Of a DNA stretch of 64,000 bases, positions 16,490-26,099 are shown piece by piece. The notes below the pieces were generated by a model. The model saw only the letters and a program-made list of their open reading frames with translations. It did not search any database and was not told the DNA's origin. The DNA is from CAYJBH01 sp964370825 (GTDB taxonomy: Bacteria > Bacillota > Clostridia > Oscillospirales > Ruminococcaceae): assembly GCA_964370825.1 (NCBI GenBank), contig CAYJKY010000013.1, positions 1 through 64,000 of the forward strand, read 5' to 3'. Made by a program: the position numbers and the translations under genes. The number at the start of each line of letters is the position of its first letter. Position 1 is the stretch's first letter.

Positions 16490-17980
16490 ATGGATAAAAA
16501 ATATATTGCAATAGACTTGAAGTCCTTCTATGCCTCGGTTGAGTGTATGGAGCGTGGGCTTGATCCACTCTCAACAAATTTAGTGGTTGCCGACCCCGAC
16601 CGAACAAACAAAACAATCTGCCTTGCCGTTACACCCTCTCTAAAAGCCTATGGGCTATCGGGACGGTCGAGGCTTTTTGAGGTTGTAAAAACGGTAAAGG
16701 AGGCAAACTTAATAAGGCTCGGTAAAACTCCAAACCGTACCTTTACTGGAAAATCCTATGATGATAATGAGCTGAAGAGGGACAAGAGCCTTGAGATAGA
16801 CTATGTTATCGCACCACCTCAGATGGCTAAATATGTAAAAAAGAGTACCGATATATACAGCATATATCTTGATTTTTTTGCACCCGAAGATATGCATGTC
16901 TACTCCATAGACGAGGTTTTTATTGATGCAACCGGATACCTTCAAACCTACGGGCTGAGCGCAACCGAGCTTGCAAGGGTTGTTATTCATAGTGTGTCGA
17001 ATGCTACCGGCATAACCTCTGTTGCCGGTGTAGGCAGTAATTTATACCTTGCAAAAATCGCAATGGACATCATGGCAAAAAAAGCCAAGCCGGACGAAAA
17101 CGGTTTTAGGGTAGCTTTTTTAGACGAGATGTCCTATAAAAAACAGCTGTGGGAACACACCCCGCTTACCGACTTTTGGCGAATAGGCTCGGGATATAAA
17201 AAAAAGCTGGAGCGGTGCGGACTTTTTACCATGGGCGACATCGCTCGGTGTTCCTTAGGTGGTAATGATGACTACTACAACGAGGAGCTTTTATACAGCC
17301 TTTTCGGGGTAAATGCCGAGCTTTTAATTGATCATGCATGGGGTTATGAACCCTGTGGCATTGCAGATGTCAAATCATATAAGTCCGAAACAAACAGCAT
17401 AAGTTCGGGACAGGTTTTAAAGGTTCCGTATGACTATGAGGGCACACGACTTGTTGTTCATGAGATGGCAGAACTTCTGGTGCTGGATATGGTGGAAAAA
17501 GGCCTTGCCACCAACCGCATTGTCCTTACCGTAGGATATGACATTCAAAACATAGAGGACGGATATGACGGGGAAATAAAAATCGATAACTACGGCAGAA
17601 AAATACCAAAACACGCCCACGGCACATGTAGTTTGGGGTATTACACCTCGTCGGCAAAAACAATTATAGCAGAGACCCTGTCTCTTTATGATCGTATTAT
17701 AAACCCGAAGCTATGGACAAGAAGAATTACTCTTGTTGCAGGGGATGTGTTGCCGGAAGACAAGGTTGTAAATGCAGAGGAATATGAGCAGATAGACCTG
17801 TTTTCGGTGCAGGAAAAAAAGCAGGACGAAAAGGAGTTGCAGCGTGAAAAAAGCCGTCAGCTCGCAGTTCTTGAAATTCAAAAAAAATATGGAAAAAATG
17901 CCATTGTAAAGGGGATGAGCCTTCAGGAGGAGGGTACGGCAAGGGAGCGCAACAGCACCATAGGAGGGCATAAGGCATGA
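16490..17980 (+). CDS. Y-family DNA polymerase (UmuC/DinB-like)
   Basis: A 496-residue translesion polymerase. Catalytic acidic residues are Asp9 (IAIDLKSFYASVE) and Asp141-Glu142 (YSIDEVFIDATGY). The helix-hairpin-helix region follows VAGVGSNLYLAKIAMDIMAKK. It belongs to the longer UmuC-like group common on Firmicutes chromosomes and mobile elements, with a C-terminal extension of charged helices in place of a recognisable beta-clamp motif. The ribosome binding site is weak. It overlaps the YolD-like gene by ATGA, which supports a joint function in damage tolerance. Confidence 0.92.
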   Translation: MDKKYIAIDLKSFYASVECMERGLDPLSTNLVVADPDRTNKTICLAVTPSLKAYGLSGRSRLFEVVKTVKEANLIRLGKTPNRTFTGKSYDDNELKRDKSLEIDYVIAPPQMAKYVKKSTDIYSIYLDFFAPEDMHVYSIDEVFIDATGYLQTYGLSATELARVVIHSVSNATGITSVAGVGSNLYLAKIAMDIMAKKAKPDENGFRVAFLDEMSYKKQLWEHTPLTDFWRIGSGYKKKLERCGLFTMGDIARCSLGGNDDYYNEELLYSLFGVNAELLIDHAWGYEPCGIADVKSYKSETNSISSGQVLKVPYDYEGTRLVVHEMAELLVLDMVEKGLATNRIVLTVGYDIQNIEDGYDGEIKIDNYGRKIPKHAHGTCSLGYYTSSAKTIIAETLSLYDRIINPKLWTRRITLVAGDVLPEDKVVNAEEYEQIDLFSVQEKKQDEKELQREKSRQLAVLEIQKKYGKNAIVKGMSLQEEGTARERNSTIGGHKA

Positions 17981-18378
17981 AATACGACGATATAATAGAG
18001 CTGTCTCGCCCATTATCAAAAAAGCATGTGCCAATGTCAGTACATGACCGTGCCGCACAGTTTGCACCGTTTGCGGCGCTGGTGGGGCACGCCGGTTCCA
18101 TCTCGGAAACTGCGCGGATCACCGAAAGGCGTATTGAGCTTGATGATTCACAAAAGGAGATTCTTGACCGTAAATTTGCAAATATATTCAACCGGATTAA
18201 AAATCATCCAAATGTAGAGATAACCCACTTTGTACCGGATACCGTCAAGGCAGGAGGCAAATATGTTACAAGCAAAGGAGTAGTAAAAAAATTTGACACG
18301 GTTGAGGGAACAATAGCCTTTGAGGGCGGAGTGTTAATAAGGATAGAGGATGTAATAGAGATAACGGAAATAGTATAA
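17977..18378 (+). CDS. YolD-like partner of Y-family polymerase
   Basis: A 133-residue protein with the motif SVHDRAAQFAPFAALVGH, typical of YolD-like proteins encoded next to UmuC-type polymerases in Firmicutes. YolD proteins are proposed UmuD counterparts but lack the autoprotease fold; the biochemical role is not settled. AGGAGGGCATAAGGC precedes the ATG. It converges with the ABC exporter, with only 6 bases between stops and no terminator between them. Confidence 0.8.
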   Translation: MKYDDIIELSRPLSKKHVPMSVHDRAAQFAPFAALVGHAGSISETARITERRIELDDSQKEILDRKFANIFNRIKNHPNVEITHFVPDTVKAGGKYVTSKGVVKKFDTVEGTIAFEGGVLIRIEDVIEITEIV

Positions 18379-18384
18379 TAACCG

Positions 18385-20250
18385 CTACTCGGAAATGTCA
18401 TAATATTGTGCCTGTGCTTGCCACAGTTCGTAGTATTTACCGTTTTGCTCCGCAACCAGGTCACCATGCGTGCCGACCTGAACGATTTCACCTTGATGAA
18501 AAACTGCGATGCGGTCGCAAAATTTGCAACTCGAAAGTCGATGGCTGATATAAACGGTCGTTTTATTTCCTACGAGTGCATTGAATTTTGAATAAATTTC
18601 AAACTCTGCGATAGGGTCAAGAGCTGCAGTCGGCTCATCCAAGATTATGAACGGTGAGCCTCGGTACAATGCACGTGCCAACGCAACCTTTTGCGCTTCG
18701 CCCCCTGATATTTCCACACCGTTCTCCTCAAACTCTTTGTAGAGGCAGGTGTGCACACCATTTTGCATTGTTTGAAGCCGCCCAGCCAAACCGACTCTTT
18801 GCAGGACATCAACCACCTGTGCTTCGTCATACGACACACTGCACGCAACATTTTGCCCGAGTGTGAAGGCAAAGATTTTAAAATCCTGAAAAACTACACC
18901 GAACATTCTCATATACTCCGAGTAGTCATACTTTCGGATGTCGATTCCGTTTAGGGTTATTTCACCTTCGGTTGGGTCATAAAGTCGCGTGAGTAGTTTA
19001 ATCATCGTCGTTTTGCCGCTTCCGTTCATACCGACAACTGCCAGCTTCACACCGTTCTCTATGGTAAGGTTGATATTTTTTAGGATATAGCGGTCACTGT
19101 TTGGATACTTGAAGCTGACGTTTTTCAGTTCAATTCTATAATCGTTTACGCCATCGTCGCAAAAGTATATTTTTTCCACTGCGAGTTTCCCTTGATATTT
19201 TTTGTTCGGAGTGTCTAAAAAAGCGAAATACTGCTGGAGCACTTCGCAGTTCGCATTCAGGTCTGCGACGGCGAAGGCGAGTTCGTTGACTCCCGTAATC
19301 AGTTTCATCAGTGCGCCCGCATATTGCACGATATTTCCAACACCAAAACTGCCGAATAATGCTTTAAGTGTGATGTAGATATAAAAAACTGCCTGCGTCC
19401 CAATCCGAACGGTGTGTCCAATCATATTTGTTTTCATTTGATATTGAAACGTGTTATGAAGAAGTCCGTGAACGTAGCGATTGAACTGTGTGAGGTAGGA
19501 AATAATTGCGTCGCTATAGCCATAAAGTTTCACGTCCTTTGCCCCGGTGTAACGATTGAGAAAGTCAAGAAAGTACATAAACTGTCGATTCCCAATCGCC
19601 ATTTTTCCGAGTTCGCTCATCGAATAACGTTCCGATTGTTGTTTCAACTTAAAGCTGAGGAAGATGTTTGCAAAAAACAGCACAAGCAGAACTAAAACGG
19701 CAAACGGTGAATAAAGAAATTTCCACACTCCGGGTTCGCTAGCATAGGACATCGTAAACGCGGTAGCCACAAGTCCCACCGAAAATAGCGAGTTGGCAAT
19801 GCCGTTAATCAATGAATTCAGGCGAACGTGCAGGCGTAATATGCCCCTTTCTTGTGTTAATTGCAACGCTTTTAGCTGTAAAAAATCTTCATACACGCTT
19901 GCGTCATCGAGGAGCTCATAGTCCATCTGTTGCACCTTATCTTTAACAGGTACATCCAACATCTGATAGAGTTTCACGTTAAGATGTTCCGCACGTCTAC
20001 GCAATGCCGCATCGATCATCCCAATCACGAGGTTGAGCGCCGCTGTGATTGCGGCAAGCATCAGCAGGTGGACAAGCGGTTTCTGCATAACGATGGCATT
20101 GATGATACTCGCCGACATAAAAAGGTTGACATAGGGCAATGCTTGGGAAAAAATGCCTTGAAACACAGCTGTTTCAATCAAACGAGGAACAAGTCGGTTC
20201 AAAAGCTTGTAGCCACGTAGGTTCAACTGCAGTTTATCTTTATGCGTCAT
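18385..20250 (-). CDS. ABC exporter half-transporter, second subunit
   Basis: A 621-residue fused permease-ATPase. Membrane segments fill residues about 30-320. The nucleotide-binding domain has Walker A GMNGSGKTT, Q-loop VFQDFKIF, signature ISGGEAQKVALARAL and Walker B FIILDEPTAALDP, so the ATP site residues are intact. It pairs with the adjacent half-transporter. GGAAGGCGG lies ahead of ATG 20250; an upstream GTG at 20259 is also open. The substrate is unknown; peptides, lipids or drugs are all possible. Confidence 0.88.
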   Translation of the reverse strand: MTHKDKLQLNLRGYKLLNRLVPRLIETAVFQGIFSQALPYVNLFMSASIINAIVMQKPLVHLLMLAAITAALNLVIGMIDAALRRRAEHLNVKLYQMLDVPVKDKVQQMDYELLDDASVYEDFLQLKALQLTQERGILRLHVRLNSLINGIANSLFSVGLVATAFTMSYASEPGVWKFLYSPFAVLVLLVLFFANIFLSFKLKQQSERYSMSELGKMAIGNRQFMYFLDFLNRYTGAKDVKLYGYSDAIISYLTQFNRYVHGLLHNTFQYQMKTNMIGHTVRIGTQAVFYIYITLKALFGSFGVGNIVQYAGALMKLITGVNELAFAVADLNANCEVLQQYFAFLDTPNKKYQGKLAVEKIYFCDDGVNDYRIELKNVSFKYPNSDRYILKNINLTIENGVKLAVVGMNGSGKTTMIKLLTRLYDPTEGEITLNGIDIRKYDYSEYMRMFGVVFQDFKIFAFTLGQNVACSVSYDEAQVVDVLQRVGLAGRLQTMQNGVHTCLYKEFEENGVEISGGEAQKVALARALYRGSPFIILDEPTAALDPIAEFEIYSKFNALVGNKTTVYISHRLSSCKFCDRIAVFHQGEIVQVGTHGDLVAEQNGKYYELWQAQAQYYDISE

Positions 20251-22048
20251 ATTCCACACCGCCTTCCCGATAATAGTGACTTTGGATTTCGTACATCTGG
20301 CGGTATTGTCCGTCCAGCTTCATCATCGTTTCGTGCGTGCCCTCCTCAACGATTTTCCCACCTTCAAATAACAAAATGCGATCACAAAACCGTGTGCTTG
20401 AAAGACGGTGAGAGATAAAAACAGAGCTGCAATGTGTCGTCATTTTGTGATATTGCTCATAAATTTTACCTTCCGCAATCGGATCGAGTGCCGCAGTCGG
20501 TTCGTCCAAAATAAGGAACTTGCCATTCTTGTATAGGGCTCTGGCAAGGGCAAGCTTTTGCATTTCTCCACCAGATAAGTCCACAGCATCCGATTGAACG
20601 GTTTTAATTAAAGGCGTATCCATCCCATTGGGCAGTGTGCAAACTTTTTCCCATAAGTCGGCAGATTTTAGAACCTCGGCAACCTTTTGTTTGTCATAAT
20701 CATCAACCCCTGCAATGTTCGAGCCGATAGAAAACGGCAATACAAAAATATCTTGAAAAACCGCGGAAAAAAGGCTTTGATACTTCTCAATGTTGTAGGA
20801 TTGAACAGGGTTTCCATTCAGAAGTATTTCGCCGGATGTCGGCGTATAAAATCCGCAGAGCAGTTTCATCAATGTCGATTTGCCTGCGCCGTTTACGCCT
20901 ACGATAGCAATTTTTTCCCCTTTTTTGATGCGAAAGGTCAGGTTTTCAATTGTAGGGCGTTCGCTCCCTTCGTAGCGAAAGGAGACATTTTTAAACTCGA
21001 TCCCGAACGTTTCTTGCGGTAAAGGAAGGCCCGCACCACGATTTGTTTTATTTGGATACTCTAAAAACTCACGTATTTCGCTGACTGCCAAATGGATGTT
21101 CAGCATCGTGCTGAAATCGGCAGCAAAACTGCTAACATATGTCGAAAATGCGGTGATAACCCCAAAATAAAATACGAAATCAACACTGCTCATCGACCGT
21201 GTGTACACGATGTAGACGAGCAATCCATAGTTAACGAGGTCACGGACAAGCGCACAAAGGGCACACAATCCGTCAATCTTAAAATTGTAGAGCTGTTGTT
21301 TTTTGCTCCACGCCATGCGTCCGTGAAGTATGTCACGGAAAATGTCGTACAGCCACTCCCCCAAACCGTAAAGCCGAATATCTTTTGCGGTGGAAAAGTC
21401 GATGCCACGTGCGAGGATGTAGCGCAATTTCCGCTCGTACGCTGTCCAGTGGTCTTTGTTTTTGTAACTCCAAACCGCCATTTTTTTTAATAACAGAAAA
21501 CTAAACAGCGTTGTGAGTACAATAACAGGCGGGATGATAGGGTGAAATACGATGAGCACGTTCATATAGATAAGAATGCCGAAAAGATTAGAAGCGAGTG
21601 CCGAAATCGTGCCGGAAACCTTGCCAATGGGCGATTCGCCCGAGCCGACGTTGCCGATTGCTTTTGCCATGCGGTCAAGCCCCGATGCAGATTCCGAAAT
21701 TTCATAGTCGTTGTCGCAGTGTTTTCGGGGGATTTCTATTTCAAAGGTGTTGTCCACCTTCACCGCGAAACTACTCGTTTTTTGCGTACAAAATTCGTTC
21801 AGCACGGTTGCGACAAGGAGTGCAGCACTCAGCAACAGCACCATCACTATAATATGTTCGGGCAACTTTCCATCCTGCGCATACGCTACCACCTGGGACG
21901 AAAAGACGATGCCGAGAAACGATGCTGCGACGCTGATTGGCGCTTTTAGAAAAAGCAAGCAGACGGACAATTTGCCTATGTTCCACATTTTTGATAAGAT
22001 GTATGTCAGGTTGTCGAACAGTTTGTAACCGGGTTTCTTTTTCTCCAT
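20240..22048 (-). CDS. ABC exporter half-transporter, first subunit
   Basis: A 602-residue permease-ATPase fusion with hydrophobic segments over residues about 25-310. It has Walker A GVNGAGKST, Q-loop VFQDIFVL, signature LSGGEMQKLALARAL and Walker B FLILDEPTAALDP. Together with the overlapping downstream gene it should form a heterodimeric exporter. AAGGAGAGTGTT precedes the ATG. The promoter upstream carries two exact 11-bp direct repeats 21 bp apart, pointing to control by a dedicated regulator not encoded next to it. Confidence 0.9.
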   Translation of the reverse strand: MEKKKPGYKLFDNLTYILSKMWNIGKLSVCLLFLKAPISVAASFLGIVFSSQVVAYAQDGKLPEHIIVMVLLLSAALLVATVLNEFCTQKTSSFAVKVDNTFEIEIPRKHCDNDYEISESASGLDRMAKAIGNVGSGESPIGKVSGTISALASNLFGILIYMNVLIVFHPIIPPVIVLTTLFSFLLLKKMAVWSYKNKDHWTAYERKLRYILARGIDFSTAKDIRLYGLGEWLYDIFRDILHGRMAWSKKQQLYNFKIDGLCALCALVRDLVNYGLLVYIVYTRSMSSVDFVFYFGVITAFSTYVSSFAADFSTMLNIHLAVSEIREFLEYPNKTNRGAGLPLPQETFGIEFKNVSFRYEGSERPTIENLTFRIKKGEKIAIVGVNGAGKSTLMKLLCGFYTPTSGEILLNGNPVQSYNIEKYQSLFSAVFQDIFVLPFSIGSNIAGVDDYDKQKVAEVLKSADLWEKVCTLPNGMDTPLIKTVQSDAVDLSGGEMQKLALARALYKNGKFLILDEPTAALDPIAEGKIYEQYHKMTTHCSSVFISHRLSSTRFCDRILLFEGGKIVEEGTHETMMKLDGQYRQMYEIQSHYYREGGVEYDA

Positions 22049-22086
22049 AACACTCTCCTTTGCTACATTGTTCTTTGTTAGGCTCT

Positions 22087-22116
22087 ATCATAGCATAGGT
22101 TTTCCCAAAAAATCAA
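22087..22116 (-). promoter_or_regulatory. Promoter of the ABC exporter
   Basis: On the - strand TTGATT (22116-22111), an 18-bp spacer, then TATGAT (22092-22087), 39 bases before the start codon. Confidence 0.6.
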
Positions 22117-22146
22117 AATCGTGCATGAGTGGTAGAAAATCGTGCA
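22115..22146. promoter_or_regulatory. Direct-repeat operator upstream of the ABC exporter
   Basis: AAAATCGTGCA occurs exactly at 22115-22125 and 22136-22146, with a start-to-start distance of 21 bp or two helical turns. The proximal copy touches the -35 box. Paired direct repeats with this spacing are typical of LytTR-type or other response-regulator sites; the cognate factor is unknown. The rest of 22147-22604 has no gene. It holds only a hairpin-like AATCGCT...AGCGATT pair near 22246-22280 and the next promoter. Confidence 0.6.
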
Positions 22147-22476
22147 CAGACGGTGTATATAATATTGATGTATACTTTAAGTTAAAAATCACAGGACCCT
22201 GCCGGCAAATTGTTTTTTTGTAATTATTTATCTTTATAAAAAAATAATCGCTCGGCTATCTTATGCCGTACCGTAGCGATTTTACTATAATATTATCTCA
22301 TTTACGATTGTAGAAGTCAAGTGAGTACATTACCTTCGAGATTACCAAACCACCATCCCGTTCAACTTTCAAACACTTGCCTTATATGTAGCAATCACAA
22401 AGTTTTCGGATTAGGGTAAATAGCATAATAAATCGACAATATTGTAATATTTTTAGCAGTATATTGTGTGATTGTA

Positions 22477-22505
22477 TTGACATAAATGTAAAATTATTGT
22501 AAAAT
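22477..22505 (+). promoter_or_regulatory. Promoter of the peptide importer operon
   Basis: TTGACA (22477-22482), a 17-bp spacer and TAAAAT (22500-22505), 99 bases ahead of the SBP start. Confidence 0.75.
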
Positions 22506-22604
22506 GGGTACTGGTAAGTTTTTGATAAGGGGGTAATGCGGCCTAATTTCAGCTACAAATATTACCGATTTAACAAAAAAGTACGAAGATATTGAGGGGG
22601 AAAA

Positions 22605-24122
22605 ATGAAAAAATTATTAGCAGTATTGATTGCGGCTATGATGGCAGTTAGCCTTTTAGCCGGATGTTCAAGTGGAGGAGGATCAGATACTCTTATCGTT
22701 TCTCAAGGTGCAGATCCTGCATCACTTGACCCACAGGGCGCAAATGAGCAGCCCGGTTCAAGAGTTTCGAAGCAGATCTATGATACACTTTTCTTTCAAG
22801 ATGAAGAAATGAACGTATCAGAGGGATTAGCTGAGAGCTATGAACTTCTTGACGACGGTATGACATTAAGCCTGAAACTTCGTGAGGGCGTTACATTCCA
22901 TAATGGAAACGCATTCACAGCAGAGGATGTAAAGTTCACAATCGAAAGAGCTATTGCATCACCCGATGTTACACATATTGTTTCCGCTATTGACCCGGAG
23001 AAAATCACAATAGTTGATGATTACAACATGACAATCGGCATGCTTTACCCATTCGCACCTATCCTATCCCATCTTGCCCATACAGCAACTTCAATCGTTG
23101 ATAAAGAAACTGTTGAAGCAGCCGGCGATTCCTATGGTTCAAGTCCTGTCGGAACAGGTCCTTATACTCTTGTAGAGTGGAACGTAGGCGACAACATCGT
23201 TTTAGAAGCAAACGCTGATTACTGGGGTGAAGGCGCAAAAACAGAAAACATTATCATCAGAAATATTCCTGAGCCGGAAACAGCAATGCTTGAGCTTGAA
23301 TCAGGCGGTGTAGATATCGTTTATGATATTGCTGCATCAAACATTGCACGTTTCGAAGGTAGCGAGGAAACAAGCCTTGTAAGAAGTCCTAACTTCTCAA
23401 CTACATACATTGGTTTCAATGCACAAAAAGAGCCTTTCAATGACCCGCTTGTACGTCAGGCTATCAACCATGCAATCGACATGAGTGCAATCGTTGAAAA
23501 CGTATACTACGGTGCAGGCTCACAGGCTAAAGGTCCTATCGGTCAGATGGTTTGGGCTTACAATGACGAGCTTACAGGTTACGAGTATGACGTTGAAAAA
23601 GCTAAAGAACTCTTGGCCGAGGCCGGATATCCCGATGGTTTCTCAACAACAATCATGACAAACGAAGGTAACCAACAGCGTGCCGACGTTGCAATTATTG
23701 TTCAGAGCGCTTTAAAAGAAATTGGCATCGAGGTTGAAATTCAAACTCTTGAATGGACAAAGTACCTCGAAACAACCGAGAATGGCGAGCATGATATGTT
23801 TATCCTAGGTTGGGTTACTGTTACAGGCGACCCCGACTACGGTCTATATCCGCTATTCCACTCGTCGACATATGGTGCAGCAGGTAACAGAACTTTCTGG
23901 TCAACACCTGAGGTAGACGAACTTCTTGACGAAGCAAGAACATCAAACGATCCTGCTGTTCGTGAAGCTAACTACAAAGAAGTGCAGCAAATTGTTGCTG
24001 AAGAAGCACCTTGGATATTCACATGGGAAGGTGAAGACCTTACAGGCGTTCGTTCAAACATTGAAGGTTTTGTAAACAATCCCGCTGGTCACCATGTTCT
24101 TAAAAACGTAGTTAAAAACTAA
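22605..24122 (+). CDS. Peptide ABC transporter substrate-binding lipoprotein
   Basis: The 505-residue SBP_bac_5 family protein captures di- or oligopeptides outside the membrane. A signal peptide with lipobox LLAGC (Cys about 21) anchors it. Family blocks seen are DPASLDPQ, AESYELLDDGMTLSLKLREGVTFHNGNAFTAEDVKF, and GTGPYTLVEW. It is the first gene of a five-gene dpp/opp set, preceded by TTGAGGGGG. A hairpin in the 110-bp gap after it may favour higher SBP expression relative to the permeases. Confidence 0.93.
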   Translation: MKKLLAVLIAAMMAVSLLAGCSSGGGSDTLIVSQGADPASLDPQGANEQPGSRVSKQIYDTLFFQDEEMNVSEGLAESYELLDDGMTLSLKLREGVTFHNGNAFTAEDVKFTIERAIASPDVTHIVSAIDPEKITIVDDYNMTIGMLYPFAPILSHLAHTATSIVDKETVEAAGDSYGSSPVGTGPYTLVEWNVGDNIVLEANADYWGEGAKTENIIIRNIPEPETAMLELESGGVDIVYDIAASNIARFEGSEETSLVRSPNFSTTYIGFNAQKEPFNDPLVRQAINHAIDMSAIVENVYYGAGSQAKGPIGQMVWAYNDELTGYEYDVEKAKELLAEAGYPDGFSTTIMTNEGNQQRADVAIIVQSALKEIGIEVEIQTLEWTKYLETTENGEHDMFILGWVTVTGDPDYGLYPLFHSSTYGAAGNRTFWSTPEVDELLDEARTSNDPAVREANYKEVQQIVAEEAPWIFTWEGEDLTGVRSNIEGFVNNPAGHHVLKNVVKN

Positions 24123-24142
24123 AGCTCTTATTTATAACAAAA

Positions 24143-24167
24143 AGGAGACTGTTTTTTGCAGTCTCCT
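24143..24167 (+). other. Intercistronic hairpin after the peptide SBP gene
   Basis: AGGAGACTG (24143-24151) pairs with CAGTCTCCT (24159-24167) around a T-rich loop. There is no T-tract after it, so it is more likely an mRNA 3'-end protector or processing signal than a terminator. Confidence 0.55.
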
Positions 24168-24238
24168 AAAATGTTTAATAGGCAACAAGTTATAATCCAC
24201 TAACCTTTGGCAAGCAATTTTCCTTAGGAGGTATGTTT

Positions 24239-25207
24239 TTGTTAAATTATATCATTAAAAGGCTCCTGCTGGTTTTACCCGTATTACTGGCTGTGACATT
24301 TGTAATATTCACATTGCTGTATTTTACACCGGGTAACCCTGCAAAAGCAATGTTGGGTGAAGTTGCAAGTCCAGAAGCTTTGGCGGATCTTGAAGAAGAA
24401 CTTGGTCTTAACGACCCGTTTTTAGTCAGATACGGCAATTATCTTCTTGGTCTGTTGCAAGGCGACATGGGCACATCCTACCGTACAGATAGACCTGTGG
24501 CGGAGGAGCTGTTCAGCCGTTTGCCTACAACACTGAACCTAGCTTTGCTATCAATCCTTATTGCCGTAGCAATAGGAATACCGGTTGGTATTATTTCGGC
24601 AACGAAACAATATTCATGGTTTGATAATACCTCTATGGTTTTTGCATTGTTGGGTGTTTCCATGCCAAACTTCTGGCAGGGAATGGTTTTAATTCTTGTG
24701 TTTTCCGTATGGCTTGGAATATTGCCTGTTTCAGGTTTTACAACGCCTGCACACTGGATATTGCCTGCCGTAACAATAGGAACATCAACCGCGGCAATCA
24801 TTGCCAGAATGACACGTTCAAGTATGCTTGAGGTTAATAGGCAAGATTATATTAGAACCGCAAGGGCAAAAGGTCAAAAGGAATCTGTTGTAATAATGAA
24901 GCATCAGCTGAAAAATGCGTTGATCCCTGTTATAACAGTTGTTGGCTTACAATTTGGCGCACTACTTGGCGGTGCAGTTCTAACCGAGACAATCTTTGCT
25001 GTTCCCGGCATTGGCAGATATATGGTTGAAGCCATTAAAAATCGTGATTATCCTGTTATTCAAGGCGGAGTTTTGCTTATAGCCGTTATCTTTACGTTTG
25101 TTAATCTTGCTGTTGACATTCTTTATGCATATGCGGATCCCAGAATTAAAGCAAATTACTCTCAAGCTAAGTTAGGAGGTCCATTAAAATGGCTAAACAA
25201 AAAGTAG
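24239..25207 (+). CDS. dppB: Dipeptide/oligopeptide ABC permease, DppB-like
   Basis: A 322-residue permease with about six membrane segments and the EAA-type cytoplasmic loop (YIRTARAKGQKE...LKNALIPVI). ATG 24233 stands only one base from TTAGGAGG, whereas TTG 24239 is correctly spaced and gives MLNYIIKRLLL, the usual N-terminus of DppB proteins. TTG is therefore the likelier start. It overlaps dppC by 19 bases and forms the translocation pore with DppC. Confidence 0.92.
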   Translation: MLNYIIKRLLLVLPVLLAVTFVIFTLLYFTPGNPAKAMLGEVASPEALADLEEELGLNDPFLVRYGNYLLGLLQGDMGTSYRTDRPVAEELFSRLPTTLNLALLSILIAVAIGIPVGIISATKQYSWFDNTSMVFALLGVSMPNFWQGMVLILVFSVWLGILPVSGFTTPAHWILPAVTIGTSTAAIIARMTRSSMLEVNRQDYIRTARAKGQKESVVIMKHQLKNALIPVITVVGLQFGALLGGAVLTETIFAVPGIGRYMVEAIKNRDYPVIQGGVLLIAVIFTFVNLAVDILYAYADPRIKANYSQAKLGGPLKWLNKK

Positions 25208-26082
25208 AAAACACAAAAAATAACAAAATTAAAACAAGGCGTTACAGCAAACTTGGTGAAACATGGAAAATATTAAGAAGAAATAAGTCTGCCATGTTAG
25301 GCCTTGCAATTATTAGCGTAATAGTCTTTTGTGCATTGTTCGCCGATTTTATCGCACCTTATTCATATGATGAAATTAATTTAGACAATGAGTTTGCGCG
25401 CCCATCGCTACAAAATTTGTTCGGTACAGATAACTTTGGTAGAGATATTTTCAGCCGTATTGTTTACGGAGCAAGAATTTCGTTGCAGGTTGGTTTTGTT
25501 GCGGTAGGAATTGCTGCGATTATCGGCGTGTTTTTGGGTTCTCTTGCCGGCTACTACGGCAAAAACGTTGACAGCATTATCATGCGTATAATGGATGTTT
25601 TGCTTGCGATACCGAGCATTCTTCTTGCAATAGCAATTACTGCTGCATTTGGTGGCGGACTTACAAATGTTATGATAGCAGTTGGTATTTCCTCGGTGCC
25701 GTCATATGTTCGTATAGTGAGGGCCACGATTCTTTCGGTTAAAGAGCAGGAATTTATTGAAGCGGCAAGGGCAACCGGTGCATCGGACTTCAGAATAATT
25801 TTCACACATATCCTACCAAACTCTCTTTCACCACTGATTGTTCAGGCTACATTGGGTGTTGCGGGTGCAATTTTATCCGCTGCCGGACTTAGCTTTATCG
25901 GACTTGGGTTACAGCCACCTGAACCTGAATGGGGCGCAATGCTTTCTGAGGCACGCTCATATTTCACACAGCATCCCCACATGGTTATGTTCCCGGGATT
26001 ATCAATTATGTTAACAATTTTCGCACTCAATCTCTTCGGTGATGGTTTGCGTGATGCGCTTGACCCTAAACTTAAAAGATAG
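25189..26082 (+). CDS. dppC: Dipeptide/oligopeptide ABC permease, DppC-like
   Basis: A 297-residue permease with the N-terminal OppC segment (TWKILRRNKSAMLGLAIISVIV) and NLFGTDNFGRDIFSRIVYGARISL, a strong DppC/OppC signature. The EAA loop FIEAARATGASDFRIIFTHILPN is present. TTAGGAGG precedes ATG 25189. It is the partner of DppB in importing peptides. Confidence 0.93.
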   Translation: MAKQKVENTKNNKIKTRRYSKLGETWKILRRNKSAMLGLAIISVIVFCALFADFIAPYSYDEINLDNEFARPSLQNLFGTDNFGRDIFSRIVYGARISLQVGFVAVGIAAIIGVFLGSLAGYYGKNVDSIIMRIMDVLLAIPSILLAIAITAAFGGGLTNVMIAVGISSVPSYVRIVRATILSVKEQEFIEAARATGASDFRIIFTHILPNSLSPLIVQATLGVAGAILSAAGLSFIGLGLQPPEPEWGAMLSEARSYFTQHPHMVMFPGLSIMLTIFALNLFGDGLRDALDPKLKR

Positions 26083-26099
26083 TCAGAAAGGAAAAAAGA

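Noticed and set aside
21092..21949. Long frames antisense to the ABC exporter gene
   Set aside because: They overlap a clear permease-ATPase on the other strand and show no family motifs or SD.
22246..22282. AATCGCT...AGCGATTTT hairpin as a terminator
   Set aside because: No gene ends upstream of it on the + strand; the exporter is divergent, so there is no transcript for it to end unless a lost gene once lay here.
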